Shown piece after piece: positions 1 to 5,530 of a stretch of 6,846 bases of DNA. This DNA comes from Micromonosporaceae bacterium. Lineage in GTDB: Bacteria; Actinomycetota; Actinomycetes; Mycobacteriales; Micromonosporaceae. The position numbers and the translations under genes were made by a program. A model generated the notes under the pieces. That model searched no databases, was not told where the DNA came from, and was given only the letters and a program-made list of their open reading frames with translations. The stretch's first letter is position 1, and the number at the start of each line of letters is the position of its first letter. The stretch lies in NCBI GenBank assembly GCA_017354595.1, contig JAFMQQ010000170.1, positions 1 to 6,846 of the forward strand, written 5' to 3'.

Positions 1-668
1 GCGGGTACAGCCGCGGCGCGGCGTCGGTACCGGCGCCGCCGGCCCGCGTCGACACCGGCCACTACACGGCGCCGGTGGCGGTGCCCAGCACGACCGGCTA
101 CGCCGGCCCTGGTCGCCCGCGCGGCCAGAACAACAAGTTGCTGGTTGGCGCTTTAGTCGGTGTGGTGGTGATTCTGCTCGGCCTCTCGGTCGGCGCCTGG
201 GCGCTGCTCGGCAACCACGGTGGCGGCGGGACTCCGGCCGGTGGCGGCGGTACCGCCACCCAGCAGGCCAACAGCGGCCAACCGGGCGGTGGTGGCCAGC
301 CCACGGTGGAGACGGTCGACGTGAACTGCAACCAGCTCGTCGGCCAGCAGGCGAACCGGGTGCAGCAGCAACTGGAGCAGAACGGCTTCCTCGTGCAACG
401 GGCCCAGCAGGACGGCGGCCGGCAGGGCCGGGTGGTCGACATCAACCCGTGCGGTCCTCAGCCCAAGGGCACGACGATCACCCTCACGGTCGCCAGCGGT
501 CAGAACGGCGGCGGCAATCCAACGCCGGGGTGCACCCTGCCCGGTGGACTCAAGAACCCGCTCTGCCCCTCGGACAACCAGGGGCCGGGCGGTGGCGGTG
601 GCCCGGGTGATGGCGGCGGTGGGTTGCCCAGCGTCGCCCCGACCAGCAGTGGGCCATTGGGCGGCTAA
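1..668 (+). CDS. pknA: PknA-type Ser/Thr protein kinase, C-terminal part (5' end outside window)
   Basis: The reading frame is open from base 3 to the TAA at 666-668 and has no stop upstream, so this is the tail of a longer gene; the GTG at 75 is probably internal. What is visible: a Pro/Ala/Gly-rich juxtamembrane stretch, one hydrophobic span beginning at NNKLLVGALVG, a Gly-rich linker, one PASTA-like repeat (from VDVNCNQLVG to TITLTVASGQ) and a Gly/Pro/Ser-rich tail. The kinase domain itself is not in the window. The assignment rests on this membrane-plus-PASTA layout and on lying 56 bases upstream of pknB on the same strand, as in the actinobacterial pknA-pknB operon. M. tuberculosis PknA has no PASTA domain, so a PASTA-bearing tail differs from that model. 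There are four cysteines, all on the predicted outer side. Another PASTA-containing membrane protein is possible but less likely. Confidence 0.75.
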   Translation, partial: GYSRGAASVPAPPARVDTGHYTAPVAVPSTTGYAGPGRPRGQNNKLLVGALVGVVVILLGLSVGAWALLGNHGGGGTPAGGGGTATQQANSGQPGGGGQPTVETVDVNCNQLVGQQANRVQQQLEQNGFLVQRAQQDGGRQGRVVDINPCGPQPKGTTITLTVASGQNGGGNPTPGCTLPGGLKNPLCPSDNQGPGGGGGPGDGGGGLPSVAPTSSGPLGG

Positions 669-724
669 TTCAGATGGACCGATAGATTGGGTACCAACAT
701 CAATGGCAAGGGACGACTGACGAG

Positions 725-2443
725 ATGAGTGCGGGCCGCCTGCTCGGGGGCAGGTACCAGGTCGGCGAGCTGCTCGGCTACGGCGGGATGGCCGAGGTAC
801 ACCGGGGACGGGACCTCCGACTCGGCCGGGACGTCGCGATCAAGATGCTGCGGCCCGACCTGGCTCGCGACGAGAACTTCCAATTGCGGTTCCGACGTGA
901 GGCGCAGAACTCGGCCTCGCTCAACCACCCGGCGATCGTCGCTGTCTACGACACGGGCGAGGAGCACGGGGCCAACGGCGAGACGCTGCCGTACATCGTG
1001 ATGGAGTTCGTCAACGGCCGGACATTGAAGGAGGTCCTCGCCGCCGAGGGGCGGCTGATGCCCCGCCGTGCCCTGGAGATCACCGCGGACATCTGCGCGG
1101 CGCTCGAGTTCAGCCACCGGCACGGCATCATCCACCGGGACGTCAAGCCGGGCAACGTGATGCTCACCCAGACCGGCCAGGTCAAGGTGATGGACTTCGG
1201 TATCGCCCGGGCGATGGCCAGCGGTGCCAGCACCATGACGCAGACCAGCGCCGTGATCGGTACGGCCCAGTACCTCTCCCCGGAGCAGGCGCGCGGTGAG
1301 ACGGTCGATGCCCGCTCCGATGTGTACGCGACCGGGTGCGTGCTGTATGAGCTGCTGACCGGCAACCCACCGTTCGTCGGCGACAACCCGGTCAGCGTGG
1401 CGTACCAGCACGTGCGGGAGGACCCGGTACCACCGAGCCACTCCAACCGGGACGTCTCGCCGGCCGTGGACGCGGTGGTACTCAAGGCGCTGGCCAAGAA
1501 CCGGATGAACCGGTACCAGAGCGCCGGCGAGATGCGCGGCGACCTGCTGCGGGCGGCGGCCGGCCGGCAGGTCTTGGCCACCCCGGTGCTGCCCGACTCG
1601 GAGACGGTACAGCTGGTGCCGCCCCCGCCGCGGGTGATCGGCAACCGGAACACCGGCACCTTCGCGCAGGTCGGCGGCGGGCCGCCGCGCCGGCGCGCCT
1701 CGACCTGGGTGCTGGTGGCGCTCAGCCTGCTCGGTGTGCTCGCGGTGGCGGCCCTGGGTACCGGTATCTGGCTGGCCAACCGCACCCCGATGGTGACGGT
1801 GCCGCAACTGATCGGGAAGACCCAGGCCGAGGCGAACCAGGCGCTCAACAACGCGAACCTGGTCGGCGCGCCCAGCCAGAAGTCCGGCTGCCAGCAGACG
1901 GGCAAGGTGGTCGACCAGGATCCGCCCGCCCAGCAGTCGGTGAAGCAGGGCACGCCGGTGACGTTCCACGTCTGTACCGGCCCGGGCACGGTAACGGTGC
2001 CGAACGTGCTGAACCTGAGCGAGGCGGACGCCACGGCTCAGCTCAAGCAGGCGGGGCTGAACGTGACGACCGACCACGTGGACAGCGTGAAGCCCGAGAA
2101 CACGGTGGACAGCACCGAGCCGCCGGCCGATACCAGCGTCGCCGCCGGCAGCACGGTGACGCTGCACCTGTCGCTGCACAACGAAGGGCAGGTGCCGGAT
2201 GTCCGGGACCTGTCCCTGGGCGACGCGAGGACCAAGCTGGGGAACGCGGGCTTCACTAATGTCGTCACCGCGACCAAGTTCGTCAGCGATCCGGCCCTGG
2301 ACGGAGTGGCACGCAGTACGGATCCCCCGGCCGGGGTGGTCAGGAAGTTCACTGACAAGATCACGATCTTTGTAGGCCAGTTCGTGCAGAACTCGCCGTC
2401 CCCGCAGCCGGCGCCATCTCCCTCCTCACCCGCCCCCGGCTGA
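725..2443 (+). CDS. pknB: PknB-type transmembrane Ser/Thr protein kinase with three PASTA domains
   Basis: A receptor-like kinase that senses the cell wall and phosphorylates growth and division proteins. The 572-residue product has a complete Hanks-type kinase domain (about 11-275): Gly-rich loop GYGGMAEV (18-25), Lys40 in VAIK, Glu59, catalytic loop HRDVKPGN (Asp139, Asn144), DFG at 157-159, and activation-loop Thr172 and Thr174 in TMTQTSAVIGTAQYLSPEQ, matching the autophosphorylated pair of M. tuberculosis PknB. A linker leads to a membrane span (about 327-350) and three PASTA repeats (about 357-419, 423-486, 489-553), then a Pro/Ser-rich tail. M. tuberculosis PknB has four PASTA repeats, so this sensor is shorter. 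PASTA 1 carries two cysteines (389, 417). ATG 725 is chosen because RLLGGRYQVGELL is the usual N-terminus; AAGGGA lies at 708-713. It probably forms an operon with the upstream kinase and ends 39 bases from the convergent pabA stop. Confidence 0.97.
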   Translation: MSAGRLLGGRYQVGELLGYGGMAEVHRGRDLRLGRDVAIKMLRPDLARDENFQLRFRREAQNSASLNHPAIVAVYDTGEEHGANGETLPYIVMEFVNGRTLKEVLAAEGRLMPRRALEITADICAALEFSHRHGIIHRDVKPGNVMLTQTGQVKVMDFGIARAMASGASTMTQTSAVIGTAQYLSPEQARGETVDARSDVYATGCVLYELLTGNPPFVGDNPVSVAYQHVREDPVPPSHSNRDVSPAVDAVVLKALAKNRMNRYQSAGEMRGDLLRAAAGRQVLATPVLPDSETVQLVPPPPRVIGNRNTGTFAQVGGGPPRRRASTWVLVALSLLGVLAVAALGTGIWLANRTPMVTVPQLIGKTQAEANQALNNANLVGAPSQKSGCQQTGKVVDQDPPAQQSVKQGTPVTFHVCTGPGTVTVPNVLNLSEADATAQLKQAGLNVTTDHVDSVKPENTVDSTEPPADTSVAAGSTVTLHLSLHNEGQVPDVRDLSLGDARTKLGNAGFTNVVTATKFVSDPALDGVARSTDPPAGVVRKFTDKITIFVGQFVQNSPSPQPAPSPSSPAPG

Positions 2444-2482
2444 CGCTGGGGCGCGCGGTGGGGTGGGTCTCGCCGGCCTGGC

Positions 2483-3172
2483 TCAGGCGGTGGCGAAGGC
2501 GGCCAGCCGGCGCGACTCCACCTCGGCCACCAGGCGCGGCGCCCGTTCCAGCGCCTCCGGCTGGCCGCAGGTGGCCAGCCAGTTGGCCAGGATCCGGTGC
2601 CCGCCCTGGGTGAGTACCGACTCGGGGTGGAACTGCACTCCCTCGATCGGCAGGCTGCGGTGCCGCATCGCCATCACCACGCCGGAGGCGGTACGCCCGG
2701 TGACCTCGATCTCGTCCGGCAGCGTGGACTCCACCACGGCGAGCGAGTGGTACCGGGTCGCCGTGAACGGCGACGGCTGGCCGGCAAGAGTACCGGCGCC
2801 CTCGTGGTGTACCTCGGAGGTCTTGCCGTGCAGCAACTCCGGCGCCCGGGTCACCGTGGCGCCGTACGCCGCCCCGAACGCCTGGTGGCCGAGGCACACG
2901 CCGAGGATCGGCACCTGGCCGCCGTACTCGCGGATCACGTCCATGCAGATACCGGCCCGCTCCGGGGTGCTCGGGCCGGGTGAGAGCAGGATGCCGGCCG
3001 GAGCTTCCTGATTGCCGGCTCGACCCACCCCGCCGGCGGAGATCAGCCGGCCCACCTCGGCCAGGGCGATCTCGTCGTTGCGGCGTACCTCGCACTCCAC
3101 CCCGAGCTGGCCCAGATACTGCACCAGGTTGTAGACGAACGAGTCGTAGTTGTCCACGACCAGGATGCGCAT
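2483..3172 (-). CDS. pabA: Glutamine amidotransferase, PabA/TrpG type (p-aminobenzoate / anthranilate synthase component II)
   Basis: A class I glutamine amidotransferase of 229 residues that releases ammonia from glutamine for the partner aminodeoxychorismate synthase or anthranilate synthase subunit (folate or tryptophan route). The catalytic triad is visible: Cys93 in GVCLGHQ, and His182 and Glu184 in GVQFHPES. The family motifs VDNYDSFVYNLVQYLG at the N-terminus and HGKTSEVHH at 115-123 are present. Length is close to Rv0013 of M. tuberculosis, annotated trpG, which also converges on pknB. Whether it serves folate, tryptophan or both cannot be told from sequence, since no component I gene is in the window. 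The ATG at 3172 is chosen because MRILVVDNYDSF is the canonical start and GAGGTGAG lies at 3177-3184; an in-frame start at 3328 would only add residues overlapping the gene before it. Odd points: an extra stretch of about 11 residues near 47-60, and SPGPSTP where SPGPGTP is usual. Confidence 0.93.
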   Translation of the reverse strand: MRILVVDNYDSFVYNLVQYLGQLGVECEVRRNDEIALAEVGRLISAGGVGRAGNQEAPAGILLSPGPSTPERAGICMDVIREYGGQVPILGVCLGHQAFGAAYGATVTRAPELLHGKTSEVHHEGAGTLAGQPSPFTATRYHSLAVVESTLPDEIEVTGRTASGVVMAMRHRSLPIEGVQFHPESVLTQGGHRILANWLATCGQPEALERAPRLVAEVESRRLAAFATA

Positions 3173-3176
3173 GGGT

Positions 3177-3184
3177 CTCACCTC
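3177..3184 (-). promoter_or_regulatory. pabA ribosome binding site overlapping the stop codon of the preceding gene
   Basis: On the minus strand the sequence is GAGGTGAG. The GAGG core ends 8 bases before the ATG at 3172. The TGA inside it (3180-3178) is the stop codon of the 80-residue protein, so ribosomes finishing that gene release on the binding site of pabA. This fixes the pabA start and argues for translational coupling. Confidence 0.75.
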
Positions 3185-3420
3185 GGGAGTTGTGCCGACG
3201 GGGCGACGGACGGCGTCAAGGAGGGTACCGGCGAGTCGATCGCTGGCGGGGGTGCCAGCGGGCCGGTCACCTGACCGTCGTTGTTGAACGGTAGCAGTGG
3301 GTCGATCGCGGGGAAGGCGACGTACCACAGCAGCGCCACGGCGGCCGACACCAGTACCAGCGAGCCGACGATCCGGCCGGGCAGGCCGAACGGCAGGTGC
3401 CGCCAGATCCAGCCGTACAC
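3178..3420 (-). CDS. Small single-span membrane protein with Pro-rich outer tail, function unknown
   Basis: The product is 80 residues and I cannot name it beyond a conserved-looking actinobacterial protein of the pknB/DUF881 locus. It begins with a short aromatic and basic segment (MYGWIWRHLPFGLPGR), then one hydrophobic span (about 17-36), then the segment FPAIDPLLPFNNDGQ, then a tail from about 53 to 80 rich in Pro, Ser and Ala. The N-terminal charges suggest the N-terminus is inside and the tail outside. No cysteine, lipobox or LPxTG/LAxTG-like sorting signal is seen. Reality as a gene is supported by its fit: it fills the gap between sortase and pabA, starts at GTG 3420 five bases after a GAGGAGA motif, and ends within the pabA binding site. 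A role with the sortase, DUF881 protein or CrgA in envelope work is an inference from position only. Confidence 0.75.
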   Translation of the reverse strand: MYGWIWRHLPFGLPGRIVGSLVLVSAAVALLWYVAFPAIDPLLPFNNDGQVTGPLAPPPAIDSPVPSLTPSVAPSAQLPR

Positions 3421-3425
3421 GTCAG

Positions 3426-3432
3426 TCTCCTC
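3426..3432 (-). promoter_or_regulatory. Ribosome binding site of the 80-residue protein, overlapping the sortase stop
   Basis: The minus strand reads GAGGAGA followed by five bases and then GTG at 3420. The sortase stop TGA (3433-3431) shares bases with it. The strong motif at ideal spacing supports the GTG start of a gene that would otherwise be doubtful for its size. Confidence 0.75.
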
Positions 3433-4342
3433 AGTTTTCGGAGCCGGGCGGCAGCTGCGTGGGCCGTTGGTTGTGCGGCAGCGACTCGACCATCTTCGCG
3501 TGCACCACCAGGCGCTGGTAGTTGGCGCCCTTCGGGTTGCAGGTCGTTAGGGTCAGGTCCTTGTCGACCGGTTTCGCACCGGGTTGGTTCGGTACCGGCG
3601 CCACCACCTGGATCGAGGTCGGGGTGACGATCTGGTTCTGGAAGACCTGGTACACGAACCAGTCTGTCTTCGTCTCCACGATCACGTCGTCGCCGGGGAG
3701 TACCTGGTTCAGGTCCCAGAAGATGCCGAGTTCCCGATGGCCGGCGACGGAGAAGTTTCCGACCTGGCCGGGCAGTGCGGTGCCCGGGTAGTGGCCCGGG
3801 GCGTACCGGAGGTCCTTCAGGTCGACGCCCTCCACCACGACCCAGTGCAGCTTCAACTTGGGGATGTAGAGCCGGGCCAGCGCCCACCCTGGCGGCAGTG
3901 CTGCGGTCGGGCTGGGGGACCCGACCACGGAGTTGTCCCAGTTCCGGTTCAGGTCGTTCTGGTGCGCGGCGACGATGGCGGTCTTGCCCCAGACCTCGTA
4001 CGCCGCCAGCAGTAGCACCACCACGCCGATGGTGATCAGCGCCTCGCCTGCGCCCCGGGCCACGACGCGCAGCACGTCCCAGGTGCTCCGGGCGGCCGGC
4101 GCGAGGGCGGTCGCGGCCCGTACCGGCGCAGTGAGGATCCTCGGCAGCAGGACGGTCGCGGCCGCGCTCAGCCGGGGCAGGACCGCGGTCTCGTCCCCGG
4201 TCGGCCTGGATATGACCGCGGTCTCGTCGTCGCCTGGCTTCGGTATGACCGCCGTGTCGGCGCCGGCCGCCGGCACTCTGGGCATGACGACGGTCTGGTC
4301 ATCTTCGTGCGCCCTGTGCCGGGGTACGTGGGATGTCTTCAT
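3431..4342 (-). CDS. Class E sortase (membrane transpeptidase) with repeat-bearing cytoplasmic tail
   Basis: A cysteine transpeptidase that cuts a C-terminal sorting signal of exported proteins and links them to the cell wall; class E enzymes of G+C-rich actinobacteria typically recognise LAxTG-type signals. In the 303-residue product the catalytic residues are His202 (SVAGHRELG), Cys268 (TLTTCNP) and Arg277 (NYQRLVV). A single membrane span lies at about 100-116, so about 100 residues are cytoplasmic and the C-terminal domain is outside. The segment APGHYPGTALPGQVGNFS leading to the catalytic His is typical of the family. The cytoplasmic tail has five Thr-centred units (see the repeat entry), not part of the core fold. 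It starts at ATG 4342, six bases after the DUF881 stop, with only a weak GGATGAG-like motif upstream, so coupling to DUF881 translation is likely. No sorting-signal substrate is encoded in the window; it looks like a housekeeping enzyme. Confidence 0.93.
   Translation of the reverse strand: MKTSHVPRHRAHEDDQTVVMPRVPAAGADTAVIPKPGDDETAVISRPTGDETAVLPRLSAAATVLLPRILTAPVRAATALAPAARSTWDVLRVVARGAGEALITIGVVVLLLAAYEVWGKTAIVAAHQNDLNRNWDNSVVGSPSPTAALPPGWALARLYIPKLKLHWVVVEGVDLKDLRYAPGHYPGTALPGQVGNFSVAGHRELGIFWDLNQVLPGDDVIVETKTDWFVYQVFQNQIVTPTSIQVVAPVPNQPGAKPVDKDLTLTTCNPKGANYQRLVVHAKMVESLPHNQRPTQLPPGSEN
4136..4303 (-). repeat. Thr-centred 11-residue repeats in the sortase cytoplasmic tail
   Basis: Within sortase residues 14-69 five units share the pattern acidic-Thr-(Ala/Val)-Val-hydrophobic-Pro/Ser-Arg/Lys: DQTVVMPR (Thr17), ADTAVIPK (Thr30), DETAVISR (Thr41), DETAVLPR (Thr52) and the degenerate AATVLLPR (Thr63). 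The Thr spacing is 13, 11, 11 and 11. At DNA level the units beginning at 4181 and 4214 share an identical 15-mer (gaccgcggtctcgtc) exactly 33 bases apart, and related copies begin at 4247 and 4286. This indicates expansion by in-frame tandem duplication followed by divergence. Confidence 0.85.
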
Positions 4343-4348
4343 CTGAAC

Positions 4349-5140
4349 TCATCCGACCGGTTTGGCGTATTGCAGCGAGGTTGAGCCCTGGTACCCGGGG
4401 AGGGTGACATCCGCTTCGTCCTCCACTGTGTATCCGAGCCCGAAGTCCTGTACCGCCTCCCGGAAGGCGCGCACCCCGTCCGACGTGTCCAGCGCGCCCC
4501 GCATCCGGCGTGGATCTCCGATGGCGTTTATCACGAACGGTGGCGAATACACCCGCCCGTTCAGCAGCAGGGTATTACCCACGCAGCGTACCGCACTCGT
4601 CGATATGACCCGGACGTTCATGATTGTCATGGCCTCCGCCCCACCGGCCCACAGCGCGTTCACTACCGCCTGCACGTCCTGCTGGTGCACGACCAGATCG
4701 TCGGCGCTGGCGCCCGCCGGCCGGCTGCCGTCGGCCCGGCGCGGAGCGTCGTCCAGGCTCACCTTGAGGCCGGGGCCGTGCATCGCGACCAGACCGGCGC
4801 CGCCACGGTTGGCGTCGCCGCGCTGCTGCGCCTGCTCGGTGTCGGCGTCGGAGCCGCCGACCGCCCGGGTCAGGCCGTCGACCTCCGCCTGCAGCGCGGT
4901 GTCCTGCTGCTCCTCGGCCGCGATCTGCCGGTTGCGGTCCGCGATAAGGTTGCTCAGCTGGGGGGTACGGTCGTCCCGCAGCGGGGTACCCCGGGCCGTG
5001 GTCGCCGTGGTGGTGAACAGCAGCCCGGCCGCGAAGGCGACCAGTGGCACCGCGACCGACCAGCCGGTCGGTCGCCGCCTACGGGGGCGTACCACCCGGA
5101 TCATCCGGCGAACCAGCGTGCCCAGCCTGCCCAACTCCAT
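4349..5140 (-). CDS. DUF881 family membrane protein (Rv0012-like)
   Basis: A membrane protein of the DUF881 family, found beside crgA and pknB in many actinobacteria; its biochemical role is unknown to me, though the setting suggests envelope or division work. Numbered from ATG 5140 it has 263 residues: a very basic N-terminus (RPRRRRPTGW, 18-27), one membrane span (about 29-46), a Gln/Glu/Ala-rich segment likely to be coiled coil (about 62-95), and the DUF881 domain (about 115-255) with typical segments GPGLKVSLDDAPRR, DLVVHQQDVQAVVNALW and GAEAMTIMNVRV. The long C-terminal part should be outside. The start is uncertain: ATG 5140 has AAGGA only 4 bases upstream, while the in-frame GTG at 5170 would add ten residues and has GGAGGA 14 bases upstream; neither is ideal. 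It is the first gene of the four-gene minus-strand operon and is transcribed away from crgA. Confidence 0.92.
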   Translation of the reverse strand: MELGRLGTLVRRMIRVVRPRRRRPTGWSVAVPLVAFAAGLLFTTTATTARGTPLRDDRTPQLSNLIADRNRQIAAEEQQDTALQAEVDGLTRAVGGSDADTEQAQQRGDANRGGAGLVAMHGPGLKVSLDDAPRRADGSRPAGASADDLVVHQQDVQAVVNALWAGGAEAMTIMNVRVISTSAVRCVGNTLLLNGRVYSPPFVINAIGDPRRMRGALDTSDGVRAFREAVQDFGLGYTVEDEADVTLPGYQGSTSLQYAKPVG

Positions 5141-5212
5141 CGCATCCTTCTTATCGCCGGCTCCGCCCACCCCGCCGGCGAAAGTCCTCCTGCTGGGTAA
5201 CGATCAGGCGCC

Positions 5213-5235
5213 GACCCGACTACGCTAGTCGGGTC
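5213..5235. promoter_or_regulatory. Perfect 10-bp inverted repeat in the DUF881/crgA divergent intergenic region (candidate operator or two-way promoter)
   Basis: The left arm gacccgacta (5213-5222), the 3-base centre cgc and the right arm tagtcgggtc (5226-5235) are perfectly complementary. At the centre, TACGCT (5221-5226) on the plus strand and TAGCGT (5227-5222) on the minus strand both fit the loose actinobacterial -10 pattern TAnnnT, pointing toward crgA and toward the DUF881 operon. No convincing -35 hexamer is seen on the crgA side (taacga at 5198-5203 is a poor match). The repeat is directly observed; promoter or operator function is inferred. An RNA hairpin in a leader is the alternative. 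Confidence 0.5.
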
Positions 5236-5246
5236 AGATTCATTTC

Positions 5247-5253
5247 AGGAGAG
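5247..5253 (+). promoter_or_regulatory. crgA ribosome binding site
   Basis: AGGAGAG lies with its AGGAG core six bases before the GTG at 5258. It settles the GTG start, which also gives the expected MPKSRVR-type CrgA N-terminus. Confidence 0.8.
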
Positions 5254-5257
5254 AAAC

Positions 5258-5524
5258 GTGCCCAAGTCCCGCGTTCGGCAGAAGAAGGTCTACACGCCCC
5301 CGAGCGAGATCGCACCTCGGATCTCGTCCGCCAACAAGCGCCGGCCGAGCCCGACCTGGGTACCGGCGACCGCCCTCGTCCTGATCTTCGTGGGCATCGC
5401 CTGGCTCGTGGTCTACTACCTCTCGGCCCAGGAGTACCCGGTCGCCAGCTGGCAGTACTGGAACCTGGCGATCGGCTTCGGCTCAATGGTCGCCTCGCTC
5501 CCACTGCTCGCGCGCTGGCGCTAG
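5258..5524 (+). CDS. crgA: Cell division protein CrgA
   Basis: A small divisome membrane protein; in mycobacteria CrgA binds FtsZ, FtsI and other division proteins and helps recruit septal peptidoglycan synthesis, and in Streptomyces it affects the timing of sporulation septation. The 88-residue product has the family layout: a basic cytoplasmic N-terminus starting MPKSRVRQKK, two membrane spans (about 35-55 and 68-84) joined by a short outer loop with the WQYWNLAIGFG segment, and a C-terminal ARWR close to the MRWH ending of the M. tuberculosis protein (93 residues). It begins with GTG and a good binding site. It is divergent from the DUF881 operon, as its orthologue Rv0011c is from Rv0012. 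Its TAG stop is followed six bases later, in the same frame, by the likely start of the Fe-S protein, so the two probably share a transcript. Confidence 0.96.
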   Translation: MPKSRVRQKKVYTPPSEIAPRISSANKRRPSPTWVPATALVLIFVGIAWLVVYYLSAQEYPVASWQYWNLAIGFGSMVASLPLLARWR

Positions 5525-5530
5525 ACCCCG

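Noticed and set aside
590..632. GGTGGCGGCGGT-like tandem repeats near the 3' end of the first gene
   Set aside because: They are simple Gly-codon runs of a low-complexity tail, with no sign of a mobile or regulatory repeat.
75..668. GTG at 75 as the true start of a separate 197-residue protein
   Set aside because: The frame stays open to the window edge with the same Pro/Ala-rich composition and no ribosome binding site before 75, so an internal codon of the upstream kinase gene is more likely.
669..724. Possible separate promoter for pknB between the kinase genes (TAGATT near 683-688)
   Set aside because: TAnnnT is too loose a match on its own, no -35 partner is convincing, and the 56-base gap fits an operon.
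665..2179. Long open frame (about 504 codons) on the minus strand opposite pknB
   Set aside because: It is rich in Arg, His, Gly and Leu with no domain, and lies wholly antisense to a clear kinase gene; this is the usual open antisense frame of G+C-rich coding DNA.
2431..2453. Possible terminator hairpin at the pknB stop (cgcccc / ggggcg, 11-base loop)
   Set aside because: Only 6 bp with a large loop and no T tract; such stems are common by chance at this G+C content, though the convergent 39-base gap is where a terminator would be expected.
4362..5228. Plus-strand open frame opposite DUF881 reaching into the intergenic region
   Set aside because: Ser/Arg/Pro-rich shadow with no binding site or domain; the minus-strand DUF881 gene explains the coding signal.
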